NCBI RefSeq assembly: GCF_011777495.1
Contig: NZ_JAATJS010000002.1
Location: 372,001 to 436,000, forward strand
Length of the DNA: 64,000 nt
Direction of reading: 5' to 3'
Source of the DNA: Microvirga terricola
Lineage (GTDB): Bacteria > Pseudomonadota > Alphaproteobacteria > Rhizobiales > Beijerinckiaceae
Shown: piece after piece, positions 7,851 to 15,735 of the stretch
Position numbering within the stretch: position 1 is the first letter of the stretch
Layout of the letters: the number at the start of each line of letters is the position of its first letter
The notes under the pieces: generated by a model
Told to the model about the DNA's origin: nothing
The model's input: the letters and a program-made list of their open reading frames with translations, nothing else
The model's database searches: none
Program-made: the position numbers and the translations under genes

Positions 7851-9266
7851 ATGAAGAAAATCACGCCGGTCATCCTCTCCGGTGGAACGGGAACACGGCT
7901 ATGGCCCCTGTCGCGGGAGTCGTATCCGAAGCAATTGCTTCCTCTGGTGGCCGAGGAAACCCTCCTTCAACAGACAGCGCGTCGCGTCGCCGATCCGGCG
8001 CTGTTCAATGATCTCGTCGTGGTTGCGAATGCAGAGCACCGCTTCGTTATTGCAGAGCAATTGCGCTGTATTGGCATGAGCGCAAGACGCATTGCTCTTG
8101 AACCCATGGGGAGAAACACCGCGCCCGCTGCCCTGATCGCTGCGCTTTTCGCTTTGCGGGATGACCCTGAGAGTATCTTGCTGCTGATGCCGGCTGATCA
8201 TGCCATCAGTGATGACGAGGCGTTTCATGTAACTCTGAAGATGGGCATCGAAAGCGCTTGCGATGCGTCGTTCGTTCTATTCGGCATTGAGCCGACCGCG
8301 CCCGTGACGGGATATGGTTATATCCATATGGGAAAGCCGGTCGGGCACGGTGTTCGTAAGGTCCTTGCATTCAAGGAAAAGCCCGATCTCGCAACGGCAG
8401 AACGCTATCTGGCATCGCATGACTATGCTTGGAACAGCGGTATCTTTCTTTTGTCTGCGCGTGCTTTGATCGATGAAATGCGGTGCCTGGAGCCTGCCTT
8501 GCTCCACGCCTGCGAGCGGGCCATTGAAGCGGGGAGGAACGATCTCGATTTCTTACGTCTCGATGCAGCGGCTTTCGCGGAGGCACGGAGCGTTTCGCTT
8601 GATCATGCCCTGATGGAGAGAACGAAGAACGCTGTCGTCGTGCCTGCCCGCTTCTCGTGGTCGGATATCGGGACCTGGTCGGCGCTCTGGCAAAGAGGAC
8701 ACAAGAATGCCGAAGGGACGGTGGTCGAGGGCAACGCGACAGCGCATAATGCGCGGGATTGCTACCTGCGCTCCGATGGGCCTCTTGTCGCGGCGCTCGG
8801 CGTGCATGACCTGATTGTCGTGGCGACGCACGACGCCGTTCTCGTCACGACGAAGGGGCGTGACCAGGATGTTCGCCCTCTTGTCGAGATGCTGAGGCAA
8901 TCCGGCCATGAAACGGCGACGCAGACCGTGCGGACCTATCGACCCTGGGGATACTATCAGATCGTCCATTCCGGCGAGCGCTTCAAGGTCAAGCGGATCA
9001 CGGTGAATCCGGGCGCGAAGCTGTCGCTTCAGAAGCACGAGCATCGCGCGGAGCATTGGATCGTGGTCAACGGAACGGCGTTGGTGACCCGTGACAACGA
9101 AGAGACCTTGCTCAAGGAAAATCAGTCTACCTATCTGCCGTGCGGGTGCATCCATCGCCTCGAAAATCCAGGTCCGGAAATCCTCATCCTGATCGAGGTG
9201 CAATCCGGCGCCTATCTCGGCGAGGATGACATCCTGCGGCTGGACGATCTCTACGAACGCGCTTGA
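7851..9266 (+). CDS. manC: Mannose-1-phosphate guanylyltransferase / mannose-6-phosphate isomerase
   Basis: This bifunctional cytoplasmic enzyme makes mannose 6-phosphate and GDP-mannose, the donor for mannose or fucose residues of exopolysaccharide. The N-terminal nucleotidyltransferase shows GGTGTRLWPLS at 11-21 and FKEKPD further on; the C-terminal type II isomerase domain (about 350-465) shows RPWGYYQIV, NPGAKLSLQKHEHRAEHW and the cupin-like ending. At 471 residues it has the family's normal length. ATG 7851 follows GGAG by 7 bases; an in-frame GTG at 7827 is less likely. It stands divergent from the epimerase gene. Confidence 0.95.
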   Translation: MKKITPVILSGGTGTRLWPLSRESYPKQLLPLVAEETLLQQTARRVADPALFNDLVVVANAEHRFVIAEQLRCIGMSARRIALEPMGRNTAPAALIAALFALRDDPESILLLMPADHAISDDEAFHVTLKMGIESACDASFVLFGIEPTAPVTGYGYIHMGKPVGHGVRKVLAFKEKPDLATAERYLASHDYAWNSGIFLLSARALIDEMRCLEPALLHACERAIEAGRNDLDFLRLDAAAFAEARSVSLDHALMERTKNAVVVPARFSWSDIGTWSALWQRGHKNAEGTVVEGNATAHNARDCYLRSDGPLVAALGVHDLIVVATHDAVLVTTKGRDQDVRPLVEMLRQSGHETATQTVRTYRPWGYYQIVHSGERFKVKRITVNPGAKLSLQKHEHRAEHWIVVNGTALVTRDNEETLLKENQSTYLPCGCIHRLENPGPEILILIEVQSGAYLGEDDILRLDDLYERA

Positions 9267-9522
9267 GGTGTGACGCCATGTAATCGAATGTTTCGCTACC
9301 TGGCATGATCAAGCTCGACCGAACTGACTCGACGTTGGGCTACAGGGTAACTCTAGCGTGCGGCCACGGAGTCCACGATCCTGGCCACCTAGAAAGGCCG
9401 ACCGTCGGGCAAGGCTGCGACCGCCCCGCCGCGAAAGGCAACCCTGACCGGCGCTGCCGTATGTTCACATCGCTCGTACGAGGGCTTATACCCCAAGTCG
9501 ATTGCCCTCTTGGAGCTGAGAG

Positions 9523-11010
9523 ATGACCGTTCACCAGAAGCCTGTCGACCGTCGCATTTTGGACCTCAAGGATCCCTCCCTTCTGGTGTCGCAAGCCTAT
9601 GTGGCGGGCGAATGGATCTCCGCGCCGGACGGCAAGACCATCGCCGTGACGGACCCCTTCGACGGGGCGCTGCTCGCCGAAGTGCCGGATCTGGGTCCCG
9701 AGGTGGTACGCCGGGCCATCGACAAGGCCTATGAAGTGCAGAAGGAATGGGCCGCGCGCATAGCCAAGGAACGCAGCCAGATCCTGAAGCGCTGGTATGA
9801 TCTCATCATCGCCAATGCCGACGATCTCGCGCTGATCCTTACCACCGAGCAGGGCAAGCCGCTGGCGGAGGCCAAGGGCGAGGTGCTGTCGAACGCGGCT
9901 TATATCGAATGGTTCGCGGAGGAGGCCAAGCGCATCTACGGCGACATCATTCCGCCGGCGCGAGGCGACCAGCGCATCGTTGTCCTCAAGCAGCCGGTCG
10001 GCGTCTGCGCGGCGATTACGCCGTGGAATTTTCCCAATGGTATGATTACCCGCAAGGCGGGTCCTGCGCTTGCGGCGGGCTGCACCATGGTGTTGAAGCC
10101 CGCGGCCCAGACGCCGCTTTCGGCCTTTGCGCTGGCTGTGCTTGCGGAGCGGGCAGGGGTGCCGAAAGGTGCTTTCTCGGTCGTGACGGGTGACGCCGCG
10201 CCCATCGGCAAGGAGTTTTGTCACAATCCGAAGATTGCCAAGATCACCTTCACCGGCTCGACCAATGTGGGCCGCTGGCTCATGAAGGAAGCTGGCGACA
10301 GCATCAAGCGGCTGTCGCTGGAGCTGGGCGGCAACGCGCCCTTCATCGTGTTCGATGATGCCGACCTCGATGCGGCGATTGAGGGCGCAATGATGTCGAA
10401 GTTCCGCAATGCGGGCCAGACCTGCGTCTGCGCCAACCGCATCTACGTGCAGGACACGGTTGCCGATGCTTTCGTGGAAAAACTGACGGTGAAAGTGCAG
10501 GGTCTCAAACTCGGACGCGGCACTGACGCGGGCGTCACGCAGGGGCCGCTCATTGACGACCGCGCCGTGACGAAGATGGAAGAGCATGTGGCCGATGCTC
10601 TCGCCAAGGGTGGCAAGCTCGTTGTAGGTGGCAAGCGCTCAGGTCTCGGCGGCACCTTCTTCGAACCCACGGTGATCACGGGGGTTCAGCAATCGATGAA
10701 AGTGGCGAAGGAAGAAACCTTCGCACCTCTGGCCCCGATCATCCGCTTCAAAGACGAGGCCGAGGTGATCGCGATGGCGAACGACACCGAATTCGGCCTT
10801 GCAGCCTACTTCTACGCCCGTGACATGTCGCGTGTGTGGCGCGTGGCGGAGGCGCTGGAAAGCGGCATGGTCGGCGTCAACACGGGCCTTCTCGCCAACG
10901 AGATGGCGCCCTTCGGCGGCGTCAAGCAGTCCGGCATGGGCCGGGAAGGGTCGAAATACGGCATCGAGGGCTTCCTCGAAATCAAGTATGTCTGCCTGAG
11001 CGGCATCTGA
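9523..11010 (+). CDS. gabD: NAD(P)-dependent succinate-semialdehyde dehydrogenase
   Basis: This 495-residue aldehyde dehydrogenase would oxidise succinate semialdehyde to succinate in 4-aminobutyrate breakdown. The general base Glu267 lies in LELGGNAP and the catalytic Cys301 in GQTCVC; the cofactor-binding TPWNFP (166-171) and the FTGSTNVG loop (243-250) are present. Length and residues around the active site fit the GabD group best, although glutarate- or ketoglutarate-semialdehyde dehydrogenases look alike. It stands alone, with 256 bases of leader, where GAGGGC/GCCCTC (9481-9486 and 9506-9511) can form a small hairpin before the ribosome-binding site GGAG. A strong terminator follows. Confidence 0.88.
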   Translation: MTVHQKPVDRRILDLKDPSLLVSQAYVAGEWISAPDGKTIAVTDPFDGALLAEVPDLGPEVVRRAIDKAYEVQKEWAARIAKERSQILKRWYDLIIANADDLALILTTEQGKPLAEAKGEVLSNAAYIEWFAEEAKRIYGDIIPPARGDQRIVVLKQPVGVCAAITPWNFPNGMITRKAGPALAAGCTMVLKPAAQTPLSAFALAVLAERAGVPKGAFSVVTGDAAPIGKEFCHNPKIAKITFTGSTNVGRWLMKEAGDSIKRLSLELGGNAPFIVFDDADLDAAIEGAMMSKFRNAGQTCVCANRIYVQDTVADAFVEKLTVKVQGLKLGRGTDAGVTQGPLIDDRAVTKMEEHVADALAKGGKLVVGGKRSGLGGTFFEPTVITGVQQSMKVAKEETFAPLAPIIRFKDEAEVIAMANDTEFGLAAYFYARDMSRVWRVAEALESGMVGVNTGLLANEMAPFGGVKQSGMGREGSKYGIEGFLEIKYVCLSGI

Positions 11011-11013
11011 TCG

Positions 11014-11057
11014 AAAAAGGGCCTGACGGAGCGATCGTCAGGCCCTTTGTTTTTTCA
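11014..11057. terminator. Bidirectional intrinsic terminator after gabD
   Basis: A 13-bp perfect stem (11016-11028 with 11036-11048, seven-base loop) is followed by TTTGTTTTTT on the plus strand and preceded by AAAAA, which is a U-tract on the minus strand. It can end transcription of both gabD and the convergent HAD gene. Confidence 0.92.
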
Positions 11058-11062
11058 TCTCT

Positions 11063-11860
11063 TTACTCTCGAGCGTCGAGCACCATGCGCGCAAGTTCGG
11101 CGAAGCCCTCGCCGGAGTGACCATCGGTGATGTAAGCGGGCTTATTCGTCAGACGGTGAGCGAAAGCATGGACGTTCGCCACGCCGACGCTCAAGGGAAA
11201 CGCTGCAAACATCGGCTCGTCATTGGGCGAGTCGCCCGCAAAGACCACGCTCTTTTTTGCCGTTTCCCAATCGATACCGAAGACGTCGGCCAAAAGCGTC
11301 TTTGCCATGCTGAGCTTATTATAATCGCCGAACCAGCCATTCACATGGATTGAGCTGACCTTGGCCTGCGCGCCGGCCCGCTCGAACACCGCGACGATCC
11401 GGTCGACCTCGGATTCAGGCAAAGCGGGAACGTCCTCACAGAAATCGATGGCGAGGTCGGCCACGCGATAATCCTGGTCGCTCGCAAGCGCGGTCCCGGG
11501 AACGGTCCCCAGAACCTCTTTCTCGATCAGGTCGAGGCGGGCGCGGTTGCGAATGCGCTCCTCGCGGCTCGCCCAGAAATGCTGATGCATCTTCTTCTGT
11601 TGCCGGTCGTAGCGAAAATAGAAAGCGCCGTTCTCGCCGACGACTGCGTCCACCGGCCACATGCGGGCGATATGATCGCACCATCCTGCGGGACGCCCGG
11701 TGACCGGGATCACCAGAAGACCGGCCCGATGCAACTGCTCCAGGGCGGCATAGGCCGAGGCCGTCAACGTACCTTCGGTCGTCACCGTATCATCGATATC
11801 GGTCAGGACCGCGCGGATCGCGCGGGCTTCAGCGCGGGAGAATTGCGAAAGGGGCTTCAT
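11063..11860 (-). CDS. HAD-superfamily (IIB) sugar-phosphate phosphatase-like hydrolase
   Basis: This 265-residue protein has all HAD motifs: nucleophile Asp21 and Asp23 in LTDIDDTV, the motif II region VTGRPAGW, and FAGDSPNDEPMF with the acidic pair of motif IV. The cap between them (about 95-185) is the IIB type found in sucrose-phosphate, mannosyl-3-phosphoglycerate and trehalose-phosphate phosphatases. The segment GWFGDYNKLSM before the last motif supports a phosphatase that recognises a sugar phosphate. No matching synthase is next to it, so the substrate stays open. It converges on gabD and is divergent from galM. Confidence 0.8.
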   Translation of the reverse strand: MKPLSQFSRAEARAIRAVLTDIDDTVTTEGTLTASAYAALEQLHRAGLLVIPVTGRPAGWCDHIARMWPVDAVVGENGAFYFRYDRQQKKMHQHFWASREERIRNRARLDLIEKEVLGTVPGTALASDQDYRVADLAIDFCEDVPALPESEVDRIVAVFERAGAQAKVSSIHVNGWFGDYNKLSMAKTLLADVFGIDWETAKKSVVFAGDSPNDEPMFAAFPLSVGVANVHAFAHRLTNKPAYITDGHSGEGFAELARMVLDARE

Positions 11861-12044
11861 GCGTCCGCTCCGTGGGTTGCAGGGCGGCGGTCGAAAAGGC
11901 GGTCTTGCATGCCGGGGATTTCCCTCGAAACGTCATTGTGTTCTTCTCGTGAGGAGACCTAAAAGACGAGCTTAACGAGATCAAGCGTCTAGTTTAGCCG
12001 GCATATGACTTCGCAGGCGGCGGGGTGGCGCTGAGGAGAGCGCA

Positions 12045-13088
12045 ATGGGGATCACGAGGACATCATTCGGCGCCATCGATGGCTCGCCCGTCGACGCTTA
12101 TGAAATCCATGCCGGGGTCTTGCGGGCCAAGGTCATCACCTATGGCGCGATCCTGAGCGAACTCTATGCTCCGGATCGGAACGGCCGCTCCGAGGATATT
12201 GTGCTCGGCTATGACGATCTGGACTCCTACCTGCGCTATCGGGGCTCGGCAGGTGCCGTGTGTGGGCGATATGCCAATCGCATCGCGAAGGCCCAATTCA
12301 CCCTCGATGGCGAGACCCATTCGCTTACCGTCAATGAGGCGCCCAACCACATTCACGGTGGTTCCAAAGGCTTCAACAAACAGATCTGGAACGCGGAAGC
12401 AGACGAGGCGTCAAACACCCTGCGCTTCACACTCGACAGGCCCGATGGGGACGAAGGCTATCCCGGCCGCGTCGAGGCCTCTGTTACCTACCGGCTGACG
12501 GCAGAGCCGGCGCTTGAAGTCGTCTTCGAAGCGACGACCGACAAGCCGACCGTCATCAACATGGTCCATCACGGCTATTGGAACCTTGCGGGTCATGGCT
12601 CGGGCAACGTGTGCGATCAGTTGCTGCTGCTTGAGGCAGATCACTATACGCCGGTGGGGCCGGGGAAGATTCCGACCGGCGAGATTGCGCCGGTCGCGGG
12701 TACGGCGTTCGACTTCGGGACCCTGCGGCCCATCGGCGCGATGATCGATGATCTCTCGCAACTGCCAGAGGCGGCATACGACCATAATTTCTGCATCAAC
12801 GGCGAGAAGGGAACGTTGCGCCGTGCCGCCCACGCTGCCGATCCTCGCTCAGGGCGTGGGTTGGAGATCTGGACCGATCAACCTGGCGTGCAGTTCTACA
12901 CCGCCAACCATTTCGAGAAACTGCCCGCCATCGGAAAGGGTGGCGTGCCTTATGGCAAACACGCGGGCTTCGCGCTGGAAACCCAAGTCTATCCGAACTC
13001 ACCCAACGAGCCTCACTTTCCCTCTGCCGCTCTGCGACCTGGCGAGATCTATCGCCATGTCATGCGCGTACCCTTCTTCACCCTATGA
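12045..13088 (+). CDS. galM: Aldose 1-epimerase (mutarotase)
   Basis: This 347-residue protein interconverts the alpha and beta anomers of aldohexoses. It shows the substrate-binding arginine region GAVCGRYANRIAKA, the first histidine in APNHIHGG, the acid histidine in VHHGYWNLAG, and the base glutamate in FALETQVYPNSPN, each in the family's order and spacing. GAGGAGAG precedes the ATG closely. Its stop overlaps the start of the glycerate kinase gene as ATGA, so both are made from one message and serve sugar or sugar-acid use. Confidence 0.93.
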   Translation: MGITRTSFGAIDGSPVDAYEIHAGVLRAKVITYGAILSELYAPDRNGRSEDIVLGYDDLDSYLRYRGSAGAVCGRYANRIAKAQFTLDGETHSLTVNEAPNHIHGGSKGFNKQIWNAEADEASNTLRFTLDRPDGDEGYPGRVEASVTYRLTAEPALEVVFEATTDKPTVINMVHHGYWNLAGHGSGNVCDQLLLLEADHYTPVGPGKIPTGEIAPVAGTAFDFGTLRPIGAMIDDLSQLPEAAYDHNFCINGEKGTLRRAAHAADPRSGRGLEIWTDQPGVQFYTANHFEKLPAIGKGGVPYGKHAGFALETQVYPNSPNEPHFPSAALRPGEIYRHVMRVPFFTL

Positions 13089-14344
13089 TCACGACCATGC
13101 CGAACGATTCTGAAATCCTGCATGCTCTTTTCCGCGCGGCGCTCGACGCGGCGTTGCCCGACGGCAAGTTCGAGGGGCGACTGCCCGCGATCCCGAAGGG
13201 ACGCACCATCGTTCTCGGCGCGGGTAAGGCGTCGGCGCGCATGGCTTCGGCATTCGAGGAGGCCTGGACGCGCCATGGCGGAACCTGCGAGGGGCTTGTG
13301 GTGACGCGCTATGGTCATACCACCCCGACGCGCTTTGTCGAGGTCGTGGAAGCTGCGCACCCCGTCCCCGACGAGGCGGGGTTGGATGCGGCGCGGCGCA
13401 TTCTGACATTGGCGCGCGAAGCTGGGCCTGACGATCTCGTGGTGTGTCTGATTTCAGGCGGGGCGTCGGCACTGCTGTCGCTTCCCGCCGAAGGCATTTC
13501 ACTGGCCGACAAGCAGACGATCAATCGCGCCCTGTTGAAATCTGGCGCGCCGATTGGCGAGATGAACCTCGTGCGCAAGTCGTTGTCCGCGATCAAGGGC
13601 GGCCGCCTCGCGGCGAGCGTTCGTGGTGCGCAGCTTGTGACGTATCTGATCTCCGACGTTCCCGGAGATAACCCATCGAGCATCGGCTCGGGGCCGACGA
13701 TTCCCGAAGCCGTCGATCCGGAAGTTGCGCTGTCGATCCTGCGCAATTACTCCATCGACGTAGCCGACTCCGTCGTTGCGGCCATACGCGCCAATGCTTT
13801 GGAGAACAGCGCAGCAGGTGGCGTCGTGCACATGCTGGCGACGCCAAAGATGGCACTCGATGCGGCAGCAGTGAAGGCACGTGAGTTCGGATTGCAGCCG
13901 CTTATTCTCGGCGATGCTATCGAGGGAGAAGCGCGCGAGGTTGCGCGCGTGATGGCGGGCATTGCTCACTCCGTCGTTCAGCATGGAGACCCGATCAAAG
14001 CACCGTGCGTCCTGCTCTCCGGCGGTGAAACCACTGTCACCGTGAGGGGGAAGGGGCGGGGAGGTCGCAATGCCGAGTTCTTGCTGGCGCTGGCGCTTAA
14101 AGGCGAAGAGCGGGTGTCTGCCATCGCTTGCGACACGGACGGGATCGATGGATCCGAAGACAATGCCGGTGCATGGTTCGATGCGAAGTTGCTCGATGAT
14201 GCGCGCGTCAGAGGGATCAACCTCGCATCATATCTCGTGAATAACGATGCCTACACGGCCTTTGCGCAGCTTGACTGCCTCGTCATCACGGGGCCGACGC
14301 TGACGAACGTCAACGACTTCCGTTGCATTCTCATCCGCCCTTGA
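13085..14344 (+). CDS. Glycerate 2-kinase, GckA/TtuD (MOFRL) family
   Basis: This 419-residue enzyme phosphorylates D-glycerate to 2-phosphoglycerate, as in the serine cycle and tartrate or hydroxypyruvate routes. The N-terminal domain has LGAGKASARMA (near residue 40) and the glycine-rich ISGGASALL; the C-terminal MOFRL domain has LLSGGETTVTVRGKGRGGRNAE and ends with TLTNVNDFRCILI. The ATG overlaps the galM stop; a second ATG at 13097 is possible. It is the last gene of the pair and converges on a histidine kinase gene 9 bases away. Confidence 0.9.
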   Translation: MITTMPNDSEILHALFRAALDAALPDGKFEGRLPAIPKGRTIVLGAGKASARMASAFEEAWTRHGGTCEGLVVTRYGHTTPTRFVEVVEAAHPVPDEAGLDAARRILTLAREAGPDDLVVCLISGGASALLSLPAEGISLADKQTINRALLKSGAPIGEMNLVRKSLSAIKGGRLAASVRGAQLVTYLISDVPGDNPSSIGSGPTIPEAVDPEVALSILRNYSIDVADSVVAAIRANALENSAAGGVVHMLATPKMALDAAAVKAREFGLQPLILGDAIEGEAREVARVMAGIAHSVVQHGDPIKAPCVLLSGGETTVTVRGKGRGGRNAEFLLALALKGEERVSAIACDTDGIDGSEDNAGAWFDAKLLDDARVRGINLASYLVNNDAYTAFAQLDCLVITGPTLTNVNDFRCILIRP

Positions 14345-14353
14345 GAGAGCGGC

Positions 14354-15016
14354 TTAAGCCTTCGGCAGGATGATCGTCACGGTCGTGCCGCTATCTCTTG
14401 CACTCTCGATCTGCAAGCGGCCGCCGTGAAGCTTGAGAATATGCCACGCGAGGCTAAGGCCTAAGCCCGTTCCGGGAATGGACTTTGCGTTCTCTCCGCG
14501 GAAGAAAGGCTGCATCAGGAAGGGGAGGTCATTCTCTCCGATGCCTATTCCCTCGTCTCTGACGGTGACCGTCACTTCGTCGCCTTTCATGTCGCCGATG
14601 ACATGAATCGGACGATCTAGGGGCGAGTACTTCGTGGCGTTGGAGAGAACGATAATCAAGACCTGTTCAAGCAGGATCGGATCGGCGGTGATGAGTGGCG
14701 GCAGGTTGCGGATCTTGAGATCGAAAGTCCGCGGTGAAGCCTGCGCGCTCTGTTCTGAACAGACGCGACGCAACAGCGCTTCGATGTTGAATTGACTGCG
14801 GTCCGGAACAATCGCACCGGCATTGGCGCGCGTATAGGACATGACCGTGTCGATCAATTCCTGAAGACGCTGGCTGGCGCGCCATATCTTTTCCGCGCGC
14901 TCGCGAATGTCCTCCTGACTAAGCTGATCGGTGCGCCGCATCATACCTTGAGCAAGGGTCGAGATCGTCGAGAGCGGCGTCGTCAATTGATGGGCGAGAA
15001 GAGCCAGTCGGCTCAT
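14354..15016 (-). CDS. Soluble histidine kinase without sensor domain
   Basis: This 220-residue protein consists only of a dimerisation/phospho-acceptor domain and an ATPase domain. The H-box is LLAHQLTTPLSTI with the acceptor His at residue 8, an unusual H-Q-L-T instead of H-E-L-R; the N-box is in LSNATKYSP, the G1 box is DEGIGIG, the F-box PFFRGEN and the G2 box GTGLGLS. No membrane, PAS or GAF segment precedes it, so it must receive its signal from a partner. I chose ATG 15016, which overlaps a 31-codon upstream frame as ATGA and has AAGGAG 12 bases upstream; TTG 15085 is an alternative. No response regulator is adjacent. Confidence 0.8.
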   Translation of the reverse strand: MSRLALLAHQLTTPLSTISTLAQGMMRRTDQLSQEDIRERAEKIWRASQRLQELIDTVMSYTRANAGAIVPDRSQFNIEALLRRVCSEQSAQASPRTFDLKIRNLPPLITADPILLEQVLIIVLSNATKYSPLDRPIHVIGDMKGDEVTVTVRDEGIGIGENDLPFLMQPFFRGENAKSIPGTGLGLSLAWHILKLHGGRLQIESARDSGTTVTIILPKA

Positions 15017-15108
15017 CGGGCGGGCGGTCTCCTTTTCCGCGCTGTGATCATAAGACTGTCGAGAATGTATTTCGGGCCTGGGCAATCAAATAGCTCGTCA
15101 GCGGGCAT
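15013..15108 (-). CDS. Possible 31-residue leader peptide of the histidine kinase
   Basis: An ATG at 15108 opens a frame of 31 codons whose TGA overlaps the kinase ATG as ATGA. There is no Shine-Dalgarno sequence, but an extended -10 promoter ends 6 bases before the ATG, so the message could be leaderless. The peptide starts MPADELFDCPGPKY and ends with basic residues; I recognise no family. It could couple translation to the kinase, or be the remnant of a lost N-terminal domain. Confidence 0.25.
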   Translation of the reverse strand: MPADELFDCPGPKYILDSLMITARKRRPPAR

Positions 15109-15114
15109 TAAAAG

Positions 15115-15123
15115 ATTATAACA
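15115..15123 (-). promoter_or_regulatory. Extended -10 promoter of the histidine kinase unit
   Basis: Read on the minus strand the bases are TGTTATAAT, a perfect TATAAT with an extended TGn. The start of transcription would fall at about 15108-15109, on the ATG of the leader frame. No good -35 is present, as often with extended -10 promoters. Confidence 0.45.
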
Positions 15124-15317
15124 TATACACAAGATACTCTGTTCCGCCAAGCTGAGCCTTTCGTGGGGCCGTGTAGAGTCGAACCCAGGCCATTAATGAC
15201 TGCGGAAACATCAAATTCGCTGCCGAGCTGAACGTATTTCTGTTCGCCGATGTGATGTGCGACTATTATTTCGCTATATCGCAACGAATTGTTCAACTGT
15301 GAATGTATAAATATTAA

Positions 15318-15488
15318 TAAAACTGCGCTGAGAATATGCAGAGATCGCCATTCGCGTCATATTCTATGCTGCGATCTTGCTTCTATGCTTAAGATAATGG
15401 AATCGGTAAAGATCGCATTGAAAGCGCAGCAACCGCGATTGATTATTTGAAATGCAATAGGGCCCGGCCTCGCGCCGGGCCTTTTTGT
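15318..15488 (+). ncRNA. Candidate structured small RNA with three-way junction
   Basis: About 170 bases on the plus strand can fold into nested stems without conflict. An outer stem (CTGCGCT 15323-15329 with AGCGCAG 15423-15429) encloses hairpin 1 (AGAATATG 15331-15338 with CATATTCT 15358-15365) and hairpin 2 (TGCGATCTT 15370-15378 with AAGATCGCA 15409-15417, extended by TTCTAT/ATGGAA). It ends in a GC-rich terminator with TTTTT. TATAAA at 15306-15311 is a fitting -10 box; the -35 is weak. No plus-strand gene lies within 970 bases upstream that would need this terminator. AGATCGC occurs twice and could pair with GCGATCT in two exclusive ways. I do not recognise a known RNA family. Confidence 0.42.
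15459..15488 (+). terminator. Intrinsic terminator facing plus strand
   Basis: GGCCCGG (15461-15467) pairs with CCGGGCC (15475-15481), followed by TTTTTGTT. Its U-tract reads on the plus strand, where only the candidate small RNA precedes it; on the minus strand it lies just after tusA but has a poor U-tract. Confidence 0.75.
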
Positions 15489-15709
15489 TATCCCGCCTTG
15501 CGAATGACGAAGGCGAGCTTCGTTCCGTCCTGCTGCTGGTCTTCCAGAACATCCCCTGTCTCGCGAATGAGATTGGGAATATCGATGGAGGCGAGAGGGT
15601 CGGTGCAGACGACGCGCAAGGTCGCGCCAGGCTCAAGGGTTCGAAGAACCTTGCGTGTCCGCAACACAGGCAGCGGGCATTTCAGTCCTGAAAGGTCGAG
15701 TTCGATCAT
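15488..15709 (-). CDS. tusA: TusA/SirA-family sulfur carrier protein
   Basis: This 73-residue protein carries sulfur as a persulfide. The conserved Cys-Pro-x-Pro is at residues 11-14 (LKCPLPVLR) and the family fold is complete (LRVVCTDPLASIDIP, ending in FVIRKAG). The ATG at 15709 follows GGAG; a GTG at 15730 would add seven residues. It is the last gene after mrp and mobA, spaced 26 bases from mobA. With MobA the likely role is sulfur supply for molybdenum-cofactor enzymes or tRNA thiolation; which one cannot be said. Confidence 0.88.
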   Translation of the reverse strand: MIELDLSGLKCPLPVLRTRKVLRTLEPGATLRVVCTDPLASIDIPNLIRETGDVLEDQQQDGTKLAFVIRKAG

Positions 15710-15735
15710 CCGCGACGCTTCTCCTGGCACTGCCT

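Noticed and set aside
9267..9522. A possible riboswitch in the gabD leader.
   Set aside because: Only a 6-bp hairpin before the ribosome-binding site can be found; no known aptamer consensus is visible.
9340..10587. A 415-codon open frame antisense to gabD.
   Set aside because: It is a shadow of a high-GC gene; gabD on the other strand has all catalytic motifs.
15108..15296. A 62-codon minus-strand frame upstream of the histidine kinase.
   Set aside because: It has no ribosome-binding site, its composition is not gene-like, and it overlaps the kinase promoter.
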